A DNA stretch of 64,000 nt from CAWJKP01 sp963843465 (GTDB taxonomy: Bacteria > Planctomycetota > Planctomycetia > Pirellulales > Thermoguttaceae). The position numbers were made by a program, and so were the translations under genes. The notes under the pieces were generated by a model. That model was not told where the DNA came from and made no database searches. It worked only from the letters and a program-made list of their open reading frames with translations. Location: positions 2,170,001 through 2,234,000 of the forward strand of contig CAWJKP010000001.1 of NCBI GenBank assembly GCA_963843465.1, in the 5' to 3' direction. Below are positions 37,135 to 45,768 of this stretch, piece after piece (position 1 is the first letter of the stretch; the number at the start of each line of letters is the position of its first letter).

Positions 37135-37201
37135 GATGCTCCCTCCTTTGCCTGAGTCTGGAAATGCCACGTCACTACGATAATCCGCTGTGGGCCGGCG
37201 G

Positions 37202-37522
37202 TCAATCAGGTGGAAGCACCCTGGATGCGTTTTTCCAGCCGATCAATCCAATCGCTGAAATGGCGGCAGTGCTGGCGCAGCACGTCGAGCCCGATGTACT
37301 CGGCAATATCCGGCCCGGCGATCTCTTGATCGTGCTCTGGATGTCGAACCGCAGCGTTTCGTACTTCCCCATGCCGCCACGGTGACGGATGCCGTGGCGT
37401 CGAGAGTGAGCGATCTTGATCGCGTGAATGCAACAATCGAACTGCAAGAGGTGACGTTCGAGCACCCGTTTGCAAAACCCTTGTTCGGTCGGACCCTCGC
37501 AGAACACGTACAGTTCCCTCAA
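37202..37522 (-). pseudogene. Decayed DUF4276 (TOPRIM-like) gene, partner of the AAA ATPase
   Basis: Starting from a TTG at 37522 that overlaps the ATPase stop (TTGA), the frame reads LRELYVFCEGPTEQGFCKRV, then GGMGKYETLRFDIQ, both typical of the N-terminal half of DUF4276. The C-terminal signature (AEYIGLDVLRQHCRHFSDW, then DRLEKR) follows immediately but in another frame. The middle of the domain, including the usual D..YGLP..FPG stretch, is missing: ~107 codons instead of ~200. The gene therefore lost an internal segment and frame. An ATG at 37558 would also be in frame. DUF4276 proteins are often encoded beside AAA ATPases; a defence role is inference. Confidence 0.6.
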
Positions 37523-38580
37523 GACATCGGCCCTCCGCCCAGCACGTTCTTCTGCCACAGCTCGCCCAGGCTGTACTGTTGCAGCCAGTCCCGCAGTTCC
37601 TCAGGAGCCAAACGTCGGAACTGCGAGGCGTCTTCCTTTTGCTCTGCCACAATCACGTCTGCGGGGTTGAAGTCATCCAAAAAGGTGGGCGATTGGGTTG
37701 CCACGAGAATTTGCGTGTGGGACGATGCGGCCCGCATCAGGGCAGAGATTATCAGCATGGCATCGGGATGCAGGCCCAACTCCGGTTCGTCCACGACGAT
37801 CAGGTTCGGCAGCTCGCTCTCGGGCTGCAGGAAGACCGTGACCAGCGCAATCGCCCGCAAGGCGCCATCGGAGAATTGATGGGGGCCGAACAAGTATTCA
37901 CGCCCGAGCTGCCTCCAATTCAAGAGGATGTCCCGGGGACTCGACTCGATAGGCTCCAGAACAAAATCGTCGAAGGAGGGCACGATCTTCCCCACCGTGG
38001 ACCGGATACGGCGGTAGACCTTTTCGTTGGTTCTCTTGTATCGGTACAGGACGGCCGCCAGGTTGCCGCCGTCGGAGTTCAACCACTTGTTGTCCTCGAT
38101 ATACCCACGGGTGCGGATGTTCGAGCCCAAGCTGGTATCCACGAGGTGGTAGGTTGCCACGCCGTACCTCAGGCCTTCGTAGATCCTCCCGTCAAGATCG
38201 CCCTCGCCCGTCCTCTCGACGACGACCACTAAATCGTCGATAGGGCCGTAGAAGAGGCTGTCCGGGGCACGGAAACCAAGCCGTTGGTTCAGAACACCCG
38301 TTCCTGCCACCGTGTTCACCGTAGCCGCCACGGCGATTTCGCTCGTTCGCTGCGCCCCGAAATGCAACAAGGCATTTGGCCCGCCGTGTCGCCCGACATA
38401 GTCATTCAGTCTTCCGTCGAGCGCCGCAGAAAGCAGGGAGAAGAACGATACCAGATTCGACTTGCCCGCTCCGTTGGCTCCGATGAGCACGTTGAGCCTG
38501 GTGAACTCAATCTCGGCTTCCCGGATCGACTTGTATCCCGAGAGCTTGAGCCGTTCCACGAATGGTCTGTTTTCAGCCAT
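37519..38580 (-). CDS. AAA (AAA_21/OLD-like) ATPase
   Basis: ABC/SMC-type ATPase of 353 aa. Walker A is GANGAGKS (34-41), the signature-like region is FSDGALRAIALVT, and Walker B is NLIVVDEPELGLHP, followed by the switch-His segment TQILVATQSPTFLDDF. This is the architecture of the ATPase half of OLD/PARIS-like systems, which pair with a TOPRIM-type effector. Here the downstream DUF4276 partner overlaps by four bases but is broken. The start at 38580 lies 34 bp from an inverted repeat that follows purM. Confidence 0.85.
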   Translation of the reverse strand: MAENRPFVERLKLSGYKSIREAEIEFTRLNVLIGANGAGKSNLVSFFSLLSAALDGRLNDYVGRHGGPNALLHFGAQRTSEIAVAATVNTVAGTGVLNQRLGFRAPDSLFYGPIDDLVVVVERTGEGDLDGRIYEGLRYGVATYHLVDTSLGSNIRTRGYIEDNKWLNSDGGNLAAVLYRYKRTNEKVYRRIRSTVGKIVPSFDDFVLEPIESSPRDILLNWRQLGREYLFGPHQFSDGALRAIALVTVFLQPESELPNLIVVDEPELGLHPDAMLIISALMRAASSHTQILVATQSPTFLDDFNPADVIVAEQKEDASQFRRLAPEELRDWLQQYSLGELWQKNVLGGGPMS

Positions 38581-38613
38581 GTCCTGTCTCGCTTACACGT
38601 CGGCCAATCACCT

Positions 38614-38666
38614 GTACTCGTCACGCTCCGCGTGACGTTATCCCTCTCGCGGAGCGAGAGGAGTAC
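38614..38666. repeat. Inverted-repeat element, GTACTCGTCACGC family, at the end of purM
   Basis: Outer parts of the arms match (GTACTC/GAGTAC); the inner parts differ (TCACGCTCCGCGTGA against CTCTCGCGGAGCGAGAG), so the arms have diverged as two separate palindromes. The element abuts the purM stop codon at 38666-38668. Confidence 0.75.
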
Positions 38667-39730
38667 TACTCGCCCCAAACGACGCTCTTCGGCCCCGGCT
38701 GCGTGCGGCCGATGACCCAGCTTGGGATGCCCTGGTCGGCCAACTGATGGCGAACGCTCTCGGCGAAGTAGGGGTTCAAGACCAGAACCAGGCCCACGCC
38801 CAGGTTGAACACCTGCTCCATCTCCGCCTGGTCGATCTCGCCCAGCCGCTGGAGCCAAGGGAAGACCGGCGGCACGGGCCAGCTCCCCCGCCGGATCACC
38901 ACCTGCACGCCCTCGGGCACGATGCGGACCAGGTTCTCCAACAGCCCGCCGCCGGTGATGTGCGCGATGCCGTGAACGACGTTCTTGACCTTGTAATAGG
39001 CCAATACCTTGCGGACCGGCCGGACGTAGATCCGCGTCGGCCGCAACAATGCCTGGCCGACGCTTTCGCCCAGCTCCTCGATATGATCGTGGACTCCCAG
39101 CCGGGCGATCTCGAAGACCACCTTGCGAACCAGGCTGAAACCGTTGGAGTGGACGCCCGTCGAGGCCAGGCCCAGCACTACGTCGCCGGGCGCGACGGCC
39201 TTGCCGTCGATGACGCTCTTCCGCTCGACGACGCCCACGCAGAACCCGGCCAGGTCGTAGTCGCCGGGCGCGTACATGTCGGGCAGGATCGCCGTCTCGC
39301 CGCCCAACAGCGCGCAGTCGCTCTCCTGGCAGCCGCAGGCGATGCCGTCCACAATCTGCTCCAACAGCGGCGGATCGTCCTTGGGCATCGCCACGTAGTC
39401 CAGGAAGATCAACGGCTCGCAGCCGCAGCACAAGGCGTCGTTGACGCTCATCGCCACCAGGTCGATGCCCACCGTGTTGTGGACGCCCATCATGCCGGCC
39501 AGCTTGAGCTTCGTGCCCACGCCGTCCGTGCAGGCCACCAGCACGGGGTCCTGGTAGTGGCGGCTGAAAAGCGGAGCGGGAAAGTCCAGGCGGAACAGCC
39601 CGGCAAAACCGTCGTCCAGCCGCATCACGCGGGGGGTGTACGTCCGGGAGACCAGGCGGGGAAGCCGCGCCATCGCGTCGTCATACAGTTTCAGGTCGAC
39701 GCCCGAGTCTTTGTAGGTTGCTTTAGCCAT
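38666..39730 (-). CDS. purM: Phosphoribosylformylglycinamidine cyclo-ligase
   Basis: AIR synthetase of purine biosynthesis (354 aa, normal length): ATP-dependent ring closure of FGAM. Motifs: YKDSGVDL at the start, DPVLVACTDGVGTKLKLA, GIDLVAMSVND, the LLGGETA loop, GLASTGVHSNGFSLVR and HITGGGLLENL. Cytoplasmic. It begins only 6 bp after the stop of the pseudaminic-acid gene pseGH and shares its direction, so it appears to be the last gene of that operon. Intact. Confidence 0.95.
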   Translation of the reverse strand: MAKATYKDSGVDLKLYDDAMARLPRLVSRTYTPRVMRLDDGFAGLFRLDFPAPLFSRHYQDPVLVACTDGVGTKLKLAGMMGVHNTVGIDLVAMSVNDALCCGCEPLIFLDYVAMPKDDPPLLEQIVDGIACGCQESDCALLGGETAILPDMYAPGDYDLAGFCVGVVERKSVIDGKAVAPGDVVLGLASTGVHSNGFSLVRKVVFEIARLGVHDHIEELGESVGQALLRPTRIYVRPVRKVLAYYKVKNVVHGIAHITGGGLLENLVRIVPEGVQVVIRRGSWPVPPVFPWLQRLGEIDQAEMEQVFNLGVGLVLVLNPYFAESVRHQLADQGIPSWVIGRTQPGPKSVVWGE

Positions 39731-39736
39731 TTCGCC

Positions 39737-41281
39737 TCAGAACTCCCGCTCGAAGACCTGGCAGGAATGGCCCTGGACCTGGGCCACGTCGACCTGGCGG
39801 AAGCCGGTCTTGGCGAAGATCCGCGCGGAAGGGACGTTCTCCTGGCGGACCACCGCCCGTAAACGCTTCACCCCCAGGCGGTCGCGGATCAAGCGCAGGT
39901 TCCGCTGGAGGAGCTTGGTCCCCAGGCCGCGGCGGCGGAAGGCGGGGGCCACCGAAAGACTCACTTCGGCCGTCTGCGGATCGACCCGATCGTAACGCAC
40001 CGTGGCCAGGATCAACCCGTGAAAATCGAAGACCCAGATCGCCGTTTCCTCGCGGGCCAGCTTCGCCTGGAACCAGGCGGTATGCTCCTCCAGCGTGATC
40101 GGGTCGGGCGAAAGCGAGAACTGGCGGACCGCCCGATCGTTCGCCAGCCGCCAGAGCGGCAAGAGGTCGTCCGCGGTCGCCAGCCGCAACTGGAGCTTAT
40201 CGTCGGGCAGCGGATCGTCCAAAGCGCTCATCACGGCCACCACCCGCTCGGCCCCGCGGCCGTCGACCAGGCGGCGCCCGCACTGGCCCATGGCGAAGCG
40301 GCGTTTCGCGTCGCGGCAGATCACGCCCAGCTCGGCGGACAGGCGGTCGGCGGTCAACTCGGCCAGCGGGCCGAGGTTCACCAGGGTCCCGGCTGCGGCC
40401 AGAGGCTCGGCCACCACCCGCTGATTTTCTGCCGCCACGACCACCGCCGCCGGCAGCTCCATGAACGCCATTTCCCAGCAGGTAGTGCCCGCGGCGCTGA
40501 CGGCCACGTCGGCCCAGGCCATTTGCTCGGGCATGTTGTTCACATCGCTGAGGAACTGGACCTTTGGTCCGTGCTGGGAGACCGGCGGACGGAAAACCTT
40601 GCCCTGGGGATTGGCGGCCCCGAGGACCACGCGGGCTTCCCAGGGCAAGTCCAGCCGCTCCAGGCCCTTGAGAACCAGCGACGTGGCGTTCTGGGAATCG
40701 GTCCCTCCCAGCGTCACCAGGATCCTCGCCGGCCGGCTCGGGCCCAACTCGATCGGTTTCCGCCGCCAACTTTCCTGCGGCAAGAATTCCCGCCGCAGCA
40801 GGGCGTAGCGAGGCCCCAAGAGGAAACTGGCGTGGTCGTCGCAGAGGTACGCCTTCCGCTCGGCCCCCAGGTTCTGGTTCAACAACAGGTCGGCGTGGTA
40901 CTGCGGCCAGGCGGCCAGGTCGTCGATCAGCAGCATCCGGCCTTCCGCCGGGCGGACCGCTTCCTGGTACGCCGGATCGAAGTGCATCCCGTCCAGCACC
41001 AGCCAGATGATCTCGGAGGCGTCGCTTTCGCGGGCGATGCGGGAAAGCGATGCCCGGGTAGCCGCCACGTCCGCGGGATGGGGGTGGGGGTGCTCCAGCG
41101 GCTCGAAGGCTGCCTCGGCCGCGCGGATCCGCCGCCGCAACGCCTCGATCGGACAATGACCGATCCAGATCGTCCGGCCGCCGTGCCCCTGCCACGCTTG
41201 GGTCAAGGCCAGACACCGCATCACGTGACCGGCGCCCACGCTGCCACTCGCGTCGGCACGGATCACCAGCGTTCCCGCCAC
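39737..41281 (-). CDS. pseG: Fusion of PseG nucleotide-sugar hydrolase and PseH-like acetyltransferase
   Basis: A 514-residue fusion for two steps of pseudaminic-acid synthesis. Residues 1-~345 are PseG-like (UDP-sugar hydrolase of the GT-B fold): RADASGSVGAGHVMRCLALTQ, LLNQNLGA, ILVTLGGTDSQN and AVSAAGTTCWEMAFM. Residues ~350-514 are a GNAT acetyltransferase (LRLATADDLLPLWRLAND, SVAPAFRRRGLGTKLLQRNL), the place of PseH. In well-studied bacteria these are separate genes. Four bases separate it from pseF upstream and six from purM downstream. The order of catalysis (acetylation, then UDP removal) suggests channelling, which is inference. Confidence 0.85.
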   Translation of the reverse strand: MAGTLVIRADASGSVGAGHVMRCLALTQAWQGHGGRTIWIGHCPIEALRRRIRAAEAAFEPLEHPHPHPADVAATRASLSRIARESDASEIIWLVLDGMHFDPAYQEAVRPAEGRMLLIDDLAAWPQYHADLLLNQNLGAERKAYLCDDHASFLLGPRYALLRREFLPQESWRRKPIELGPSRPARILVTLGGTDSQNATSLVLKGLERLDLPWEARVVLGAANPQGKVFRPPVSQHGPKVQFLSDVNNMPEQMAWADVAVSAAGTTCWEMAFMELPAAVVVAAENQRVVAEPLAAAGTLVNLGPLAELTADRLSAELGVICRDAKRRFAMGQCGRRLVDGRGAERVVAVMSALDDPLPDDKLQLRLATADDLLPLWRLANDRAVRQFSLSPDPITLEEHTAWFQAKLAREETAIWVFDFHGLILATVRYDRVDPQTAEVSLSVAPAFRRRGLGTKLLQRNLRLIRDRLGVKRLRAVVRQENVPSARIFAKTGFRQVDVAQVQGHSCQVFEREF

Positions 41282-41284
41282 GCG

Positions 41285-42061
41285 TCATCCCTCCACAAGG
41301 TCTTTTTGACGGACGCTGCCGTTGATCTCCGCCAGGCAGGGATGCTGGCGGATCAGCCTGCACACGTCGCGCCAGGAAAACGGTTTCGCACTTCCCAACC
41401 GCCGATAGACCTCGCGGACGAACTCCAGGTCCGCCGGCGCATCGACGGTCCATCGCCAGTTGCTCATGCAGCCCCTAAGATCTTCATAATCGCCCGTTGC
41501 CGGATTATCAAGGTCCTCGTCCACGGTTAGCGAAAGCAGGCGGAACCGTTCGGGGTGCTGATAGACGAAGGGCGTCACATGCACCCGTTGGTAAGCCTCC
41601 CGGGCGTGGCGCCAGGCGGTGGCCAGGGCCGAGGCGGTCAACACCTCCACGTCCAGTCCCCGAGGGTATGTCCGGCAGAGGGTGTTGGAGGCGAAGTCGG
41701 GCCGCCTGTCGAGAAAAGCCCGGACCACGCGGTCGATCACCTCGGCATCCGCCAGCGGGCAATCGGCCGTGATCCGCACGATCCCCTCGGCCCGATGGAT
41801 CTCCGCCGCACGGTGGAAACGGTCCAACACGTCGCTTTCGTCGCCGCGGAAACTATCGACCGCCGACCGGGCACACTCCTCTTGGATGGGGTCGTCGGCC
41901 GATTTCAGCGAGGTGGCCACCACCACGTGGTCCACCAGCCCGGCCCCACGGACCCGTTGGACCACTCGGGCCAGCATCGTCCGGCCGCCGATGTCGGCCA
42001 AGACCTTGCCCGGCAGCCGGCTGCTGTTGATCCGCGCCTGGATGATCGCCACGATCCTCAT
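41285..42061 (-). CDS. pseF: CMP-sugar-type cytidylyltransferase (PseF/SpsF-like)
   Basis: Nucleotidyltransferase of 258 aa with the CTP_transf_3 pattern: AIIQARINSSRLPGKVL at the start, DVLDRFHRAAE, and RITADCPLADAEVID holding the metal-binding Asp. It probably activates pseudaminic acid with CMP, judged from its place between pseC and pseG; related SpsF proteins of uncertain substrate look alike. The start codon overlaps the pseC stop by four bases (ATGA). No pseI synthase is present in the window, although the pathway needs it before this step. Confidence 0.8.
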   Translation of the reverse strand: MRIVAIIQARINSSRLPGKVLADIGGRTMLARVVQRVRGAGLVDHVVVATSLKSADDPIQEECARSAVDSFRGDESDVLDRFHRAAEIHRAEGIVRITADCPLADAEVIDRVVRAFLDRRPDFASNTLCRTYPRGLDVEVLTASALATAWRHAREAYQRVHVTPFVYQHPERFRLLSLTVDEDLDNPATGDYEDLRGCMSNWRWTVDAPADLEFVREVYRRLGSAKPFSWRDVCRLIRQHPCLAEINGSVRQKDLVEG

Positions 42062-43254
42062 GAGTGGAGATGCTCCATCGCGGTAATCACCCGATCCACG
42101 TCCTCGTCGGTCATGGCGGGGAAGATCGGCAACGAAAGGATCTCCCCGTAAGCCGCCTCAGCCGTGGGACAGAGGCCCGGTCCCGTGCCGAACCGTTCCC
42201 GGTAGAAAGGGTGCAGGTGGACCGGAACATAATGGACGGCCGTGCCGATCCCTAGTTCTCGCAGCGCGGCGAAGACCGCGTCGCGATCCCTGTTAGCCCC
42301 GGCAGCCACGCCGGCTTGGTACTCGTCACGCTCCGCGTGACGCCCACCCTCACGCGGAGCGTGAGGAGTACCTAGCTGGACGACGTACAAGTGCCGGCCA
42401 TGGCAAACGCCCGGGCGGAGGCCCAGCGGGCGAACCCCAGGCAGCCCAGCGAAGGCCCGATCGTAACGCTCGGCGATCGCCTGCCGCCGGGCGATCCAGC
42501 CGTCCAGCCGGGCCAACTGGCTCAGCCCTAGGGCCGCTTGAAGGTCGGTCAGCCGATAGTTGTAGCCCAACTCGGTCATGGCGTAGTGCCAGGAGCCGGC
42601 GGAGGCCCGCTGGCGGTGATCGGTGCTCATGCCGTGGTTGCGGAACCGCCGGGCCCGCCCGGCAAACTCCGCGTTGTCCGTGACCAGCAGTCCGCCTTCG
42701 CCGGCGGTGATCGGTTTCACCGGGTGCAGGCTGAAGGTGCTCAGGTCGGCCAGTTTGCCCGCCCGAACCCCGCGATCCGAGGCCCCCAGCGAGTGCGAGG
42801 CGTCGGCCACCAGGGCCAGGCCGTGCTTTCGAGCGATGGCGCAAAGCAGCCGATGGTCGCAGGGCTGGCCGGCGTAATCGACGCCGATGATGGCCCGGGT
42901 CCGCGGGGAGATCCGCGCCTCGGCCTGGGCCGGATCGAGCAACAGGGTATCGGGATCGACGTCGGCGAAGACCGGGGTTGCCCCCTGGTAAACGACGCAG
43001 TTGGCCGTGGCGACGAAGGTCATGGCCGGGACGATCACTTCATCGCCCGGCCCGATCCCCAGGGCGAAGACGGCGGCGTGCAGGGCCGCCGTGCCGCTGC
43101 TGACGGCCACCGCCTCGGCCGTGCCCACGTAGTCGGCTGCGGCTCGCTCAAACCGCTCGATCATCGGCCCGGTGGTCAGCCAATCGCTCTGCAAGACCTC
43201 GACCACGGCCCGGATGTCGTCGTCATTGATCGATGGGCGGCTGTAAGGGAGCAT
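42058..43254 (-). CDS. pseC: PLP aminotransferase PseC with an in-frame repeat insertion
   Basis: DegT/DnrJ-type transaminase (398 aa from 43254) making the 4-amino sugar from the PseB product. Motifs: SDWLTTGP, VAVSSGTAALHAA, VDYAGQPCDH, ADASHSLGA and the PLP lysine K180 in HPVKPITAGEGG. Residues ~295-313 (YVVQLGTPHAPREGG... region) are encoded by an inverted repeat and are foreign to the family; the frame stays open. I prefer ATG 43254 over an in-frame TTG at 43293 that would start inside another repeat. It lies 92 bp downstream of pseB and overlaps pseF by four bases. Confidence 0.85.
   Translation of the reverse strand: MLPYSRPSINDDDIRAVVEVLQSDWLTTGPMIERFERAAADYVGTAEAVAVSSGTAALHAAVFALGIGPGDEVIVPAMTFVATANCVVYQGATPVFADVDPDTLLLDPAQAEARISPRTRAIIGVDYAGQPCDHRLLCAIARKHGLALVADASHSLGASDRGVRAGKLADLSTFSLHPVKPITAGEGGLLVTDNAEFAGRARRFRNHGMSTDHRQRASAGSWHYAMTELGYNYRLTDLQAALGLSQLARLDGWIARRQAIAERYDRAFAGLPGVRPLGLRPGVCHGRHLYVVQLGTPHAPREGGRHAERDEYQAGVAAGANRDRDAVFAALRELGIGTAVHYVPVHLHPFYRERFGTGPGLCPTAEAAYGEILSLPIFPAMTDEDVDRVITAMEHLHS
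42318..42372. repeat. Inverted-repeat element inside pseC, GTACTCGTCACGC family
   Basis: Arms 42318-42340 and 42350-42372 agree at 22 of 23 positions (core TCACGCTCCGCGTGA). 55 bp in all. The pseC reading frame crosses it, adding about 18 residues near the C-terminal domain. Confidence 0.9.
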
Positions 43255-43296
43255 TTGATTCGGTCGATCGCTTGCACGAATTGCTGTGACCAAATC

Positions 43297-43385
43297 TCTG
43301 TAGGGAACGCCCTCCGTGGCGTTCCGGGTGCCTCAATACGTGGCTGCTAGTGCAGCGGAACGCCACGGAGGGCGTTCCCTACAGA
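43297..43385. repeat. Perfect inverted-repeat element between pseB and pseC
   Basis: Exact 30-bp arms (43297-43326 and 43356-43385; core GGGAACGCCCTCCGTGGCG). One arm encodes the last residues of PseB, whose stop at 43347 is in the loop; the other lies just upstream of pseC. It may attenuate transcription into pseC. Confidence 0.9.
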
Positions 43386-44408
43386 CGATAACGGTCGGCT
43401 CGGCTCGGCTTCCGCCTCCGACTCCGCAAGGCCCAGCATCCTGCGGAGCTCGATAATGGATAGCCGCTGCGGATTGGCGTCGCTGGTGTAGGAAAAACCA
43501 TCCGGGCATGGCTGGCCGGTGTCCATGTCGGTGGACCGCTCGAAGAGCATGTGCTGCGGGTCGGGAAGGATCACAAAATGATCGTCATACTCCAGCGTGT
43601 GGCGGGCGTCGTCTTCGGAGATCATCGTCTCGTGCAGTTTCTCGCCGGGCCGGATCCCCACGGTCTCCACCCGGCAGCCCGGCGCGACCGCGCGAGCCAG
43701 ATCGAGAATGTTCATCGTGGGGATCTTGGGCACGAAGATCTCCCCTCCCCGCATCCACTCCAGACTGGACAGAACGAAGTCGACTCCTTGTTGGAGTGTG
43801 ATCCAGAAGCGGGTCATGCGGGGATCGGTAATGGGAATCAGCCCGCGCGACTTCATCTTCAGAAACAACGGCACCACGCTGCCGCGGCTGCCGACGACGT
43901 TGCCGTAGCGGACCACGGCAAACCGCGTCGGGTGCTGACCGCAGTAGTGATTGGCGGCGATGATCAACTTGTCGGCACAGAGCTTGGTCGCGCCGTAGAG
44001 GTTGATCGGGCTGGCGGCCTTGTCGGTGCTCAGGGCAATCACCTTCCGCACCTGGCGATCGATCGCCGCGTCGATCAGGTTGGCCACCCCGAGGACATTG
44101 GTCTTCACCGCTTCCAGAGGGTTGTATTCGCAACTGGGGACCTGTTTCAAGGCCGCCGCATGGATCACCACGTCGACCCCGTCCAGGGCGCGGAACAACC
44201 GCCGGCGGTCGCGAACGTCGCCGAGAAAATAGCGGAGCCCGCGATGGATGCGGGGGGAGAACCGCTGAGCCATTTCCGACTGTTTGAGCTCGTCGCGGCT
44301 GAAGATGATAAGCCGTTTCGGGGGATCGTGCTGGAGGAGCGTTTCCACCAGCTTCTGGCCGAAGGACCCCGTCCCGCCCGTCACCAGCACCGATTGACTC
44401 TCGAACAT
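43347..44408 (-). CDS. pseB: UDP-N-acetylglucosamine 4,6-dehydratase (inverting)
   Basis: First enzyme of pseudaminic-acid synthesis (353 aa), an extended SDR. Motifs: VLVTGGTGSFGQKL (NADP site, residues 8-20), DVRDRRRL, STDKAASPINLYGATK with Tyr138 and Lys142, and TRFWITLQQGVDFVL. The natural protein seems to end near EAEPSRP; the last ~12 residues (SVGNALRGVPLH) are encoded by an inverted repeat. First gene of the pseB-pseC-pseF-pseGH-purM series. The product could decorate a surface glycan or flagellin; no flagellin gene is in the window. Confidence 0.92.
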   Translation of the reverse strand: MFESQSVLVTGGTGSFGQKLVETLLQHDPPKRLIIFSRDELKQSEMAQRFSPRIHRGLRYFLGDVRDRRRLFRALDGVDVVIHAAALKQVPSCEYNPLEAVKTNVLGVANLIDAAIDRQVRKVIALSTDKAASPINLYGATKLCADKLIIAANHYCGQHPTRFAVVRYGNVVGSRGSVVPLFLKMKSRGLIPITDPRMTRFWITLQQGVDFVLSSLEWMRGGEIFVPKIPTMNILDLARAVAPGCRVETVGIRPGEKLHETMISEDDARHTLEYDDHFVILPDPQHMLFERSTDMDTGQPCPDGFSYTSDANPQRLSIIELRRMLGLAESEAEAEPSRPLSSVGNALRGVPLH

Positions 44409-44495
44409 TCCGACATCCTGTCCGCGTCCGCCAGCCGCCCACGGTACATGGTATTCCGATCCATCGGGCGGGTCAAACCCAAGTTGGCTGGCTAG

Positions 44496-44553
44496 ATTGT
44501 CGCCTTTCGCTCCGCGAAAGTAGCGCTACTTTCGCGGAGCGAAAGGCGACAAT
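44496..44553. repeat. Perfect 58-bp palindrome, GTCGCCTTTCGCTCCGCGAAAG family
   Basis: Arms 44496-44524 and 44525-44553 are exact 29-bp complements with no loop. A related copy is at 57708-57764. It lies between the pseB start and the stop of the thioredoxin-like gene (both minus strand) and may terminate the latter. Confidence 0.9.
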
Positions 44554-44572
44554 AGGCTTTCCGCAGCAGAAA

Positions 44573-45193
44573 CTAATTCGTGCGAGCGCTGTCCTTAGCC
44601 GTTTCGTTGGAGGTCAACCGACCCGGGGCCTGTTGGGTCTGGGTCTGCTGGCTGGCGGCCGGCTTGGCTGCCGTCGCTTGGGCTGGGCCCTTGGCGGGGG
44701 CGGGCTGGGCAACGATCGATTTGGTCGCTGGCTTCTGCGCTGCGGTTGCCGGGCCTGCCGCCGCTTTGGCGTCAGGCTTGGCCTGGGGCTTCGGCGTGGC
44801 GGCCACGTTGGACTGGACCGCCTCTCCGATGAAGCTCTCCACCTTTTCCACGGTCTGGCCACCGATCAGCACCCGCCGCCGCCAGCCCGTTGTCGTCTTG
44901 TCAAAGACGATAAGCTGGGGGATCGGGCCACCACTGGTCAGTTGGGTGGCCAACTCGCGTTCACGATCGACATTGACAGTGGCGAAGGCCACGCGGCGGA
45001 AGATTCCCCGCCGGCGGACCTGCGGAATAATGTTCTGCTCCATAGCCTGGCAGGCCGGGCACCAGTCGGCGCCTACCATGACGACCATTGGCTGGCCGGT
45101 CTCAGCGGTGATCCGGTGGGCGTCGGCATAGGTCTCGGCTCCGGTCGCCAAAGCGGAAATCTGCAAAAGGGCGGTAAGGGTTAAGGCCGTCAT
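44573..45193 (-). CDS. Thioredoxin-like protein with Ala/Pro/Lys/Gln-rich tail
   Basis: A 206-residue protein with AGGAGG before ATG 45193. The N-terminus is weakly hydrophobic and may direct export. A thioredoxin fold follows (~20-125) with active-site CPAC (Cys45, Cys48) in GADWCPACQA and the usual cis-proline area (GGPIPQLIVFD). Residues ~130-206 are low-complexity Ala/Pro/Lys/Gln. It is probably a disulfide reductase or thioredoxin-type chaperone at the membrane. Context gives no substrate. Confidence 0.8.
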   Translation of the reverse strand: MTALTLTALLQISALATGAETYADAHRITAETGQPMVVMVGADWCPACQAMEQNIIPQVRRRGIFRRVAFATVNVDRERELATQLTSGGPIPQLIVFDKTTTGWRRRVLIGGQTVEKVESFIGEAVQSNVAATPKPQAKPDAKAAAGPATAAQKPATKSIVAQPAPAKGPAQATAAKPAASQQTQTQQAPGRLTSNETAKDSARTN

Positions 45194-45768
45194 GTGCTCC
45201 TCCTGTGCGGTCTAGAGATGGTCAGCAGAACAACCAAGGAAGGAAGGGTGCATCCGGCGACAGTACCGTAAGGCCAAATCACAGGAGTCCTGGTCCTGCG
45301 GCTGAGGAAAAAAGGCATCGCCGAACACGGCAGGCTGCTTTCTTGGGAATCTTTCGACTCGCCATGCTCCGTAAGGGTTAATGAGATTGCCGTCCGTAGT
45401 CTTCCCGGCGAATCGAGCAGCCAGGGAGATTCCGCCAGTCTACCGGTTGAAAACCGGTTGGCAAGAGTCTCGTTGACCAATCCGGGGAAATTGCGGTCTT
45501 TAGGGGATTTTCCATGACTTTTATCTTTCCCCCACCAAGAGGCCGGTCGACCTGCCGGAGCAAATGCCCGACGCTGCCGGCACAGACCGCGAGAAACGAC
45601 CGCAACTCGAAATCTTCAAGAACTTTCCGAAACGGTTCCCTAATGACTTTTGCATCCCCGCCGATATAATCTCGAAGCCGACCTCGACCGGCGGACCGCC
45701 CCTTTTATCCCTTCCATCGGGTAGATCCGCTCAGGGAAAAAAATTTCCGCGGCCTAGTGTTTTTTCCG
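45194..45768. other. Divergent intergenic region without recognised genes
   Basis: These 575 bp separate the minus-strand thioredoxin-like gene from the plus-strand Gfo/Idh gene. The only structure I see is a small palindrome, ACCGGTTGAAAACCGGT, near 45440-45460 and several A/T-rich patches (e.g. around 45730-45760) that could be promoters. The short ORFs here look like noise. Confidence 0.5.

Noticed and set aside
45194..45768. Short ORFs between the thioredoxin-like and Gfo/Idh genes
   Set aside because: No start signals, no recognisable motifs, and overlapping alternatives on both strands.
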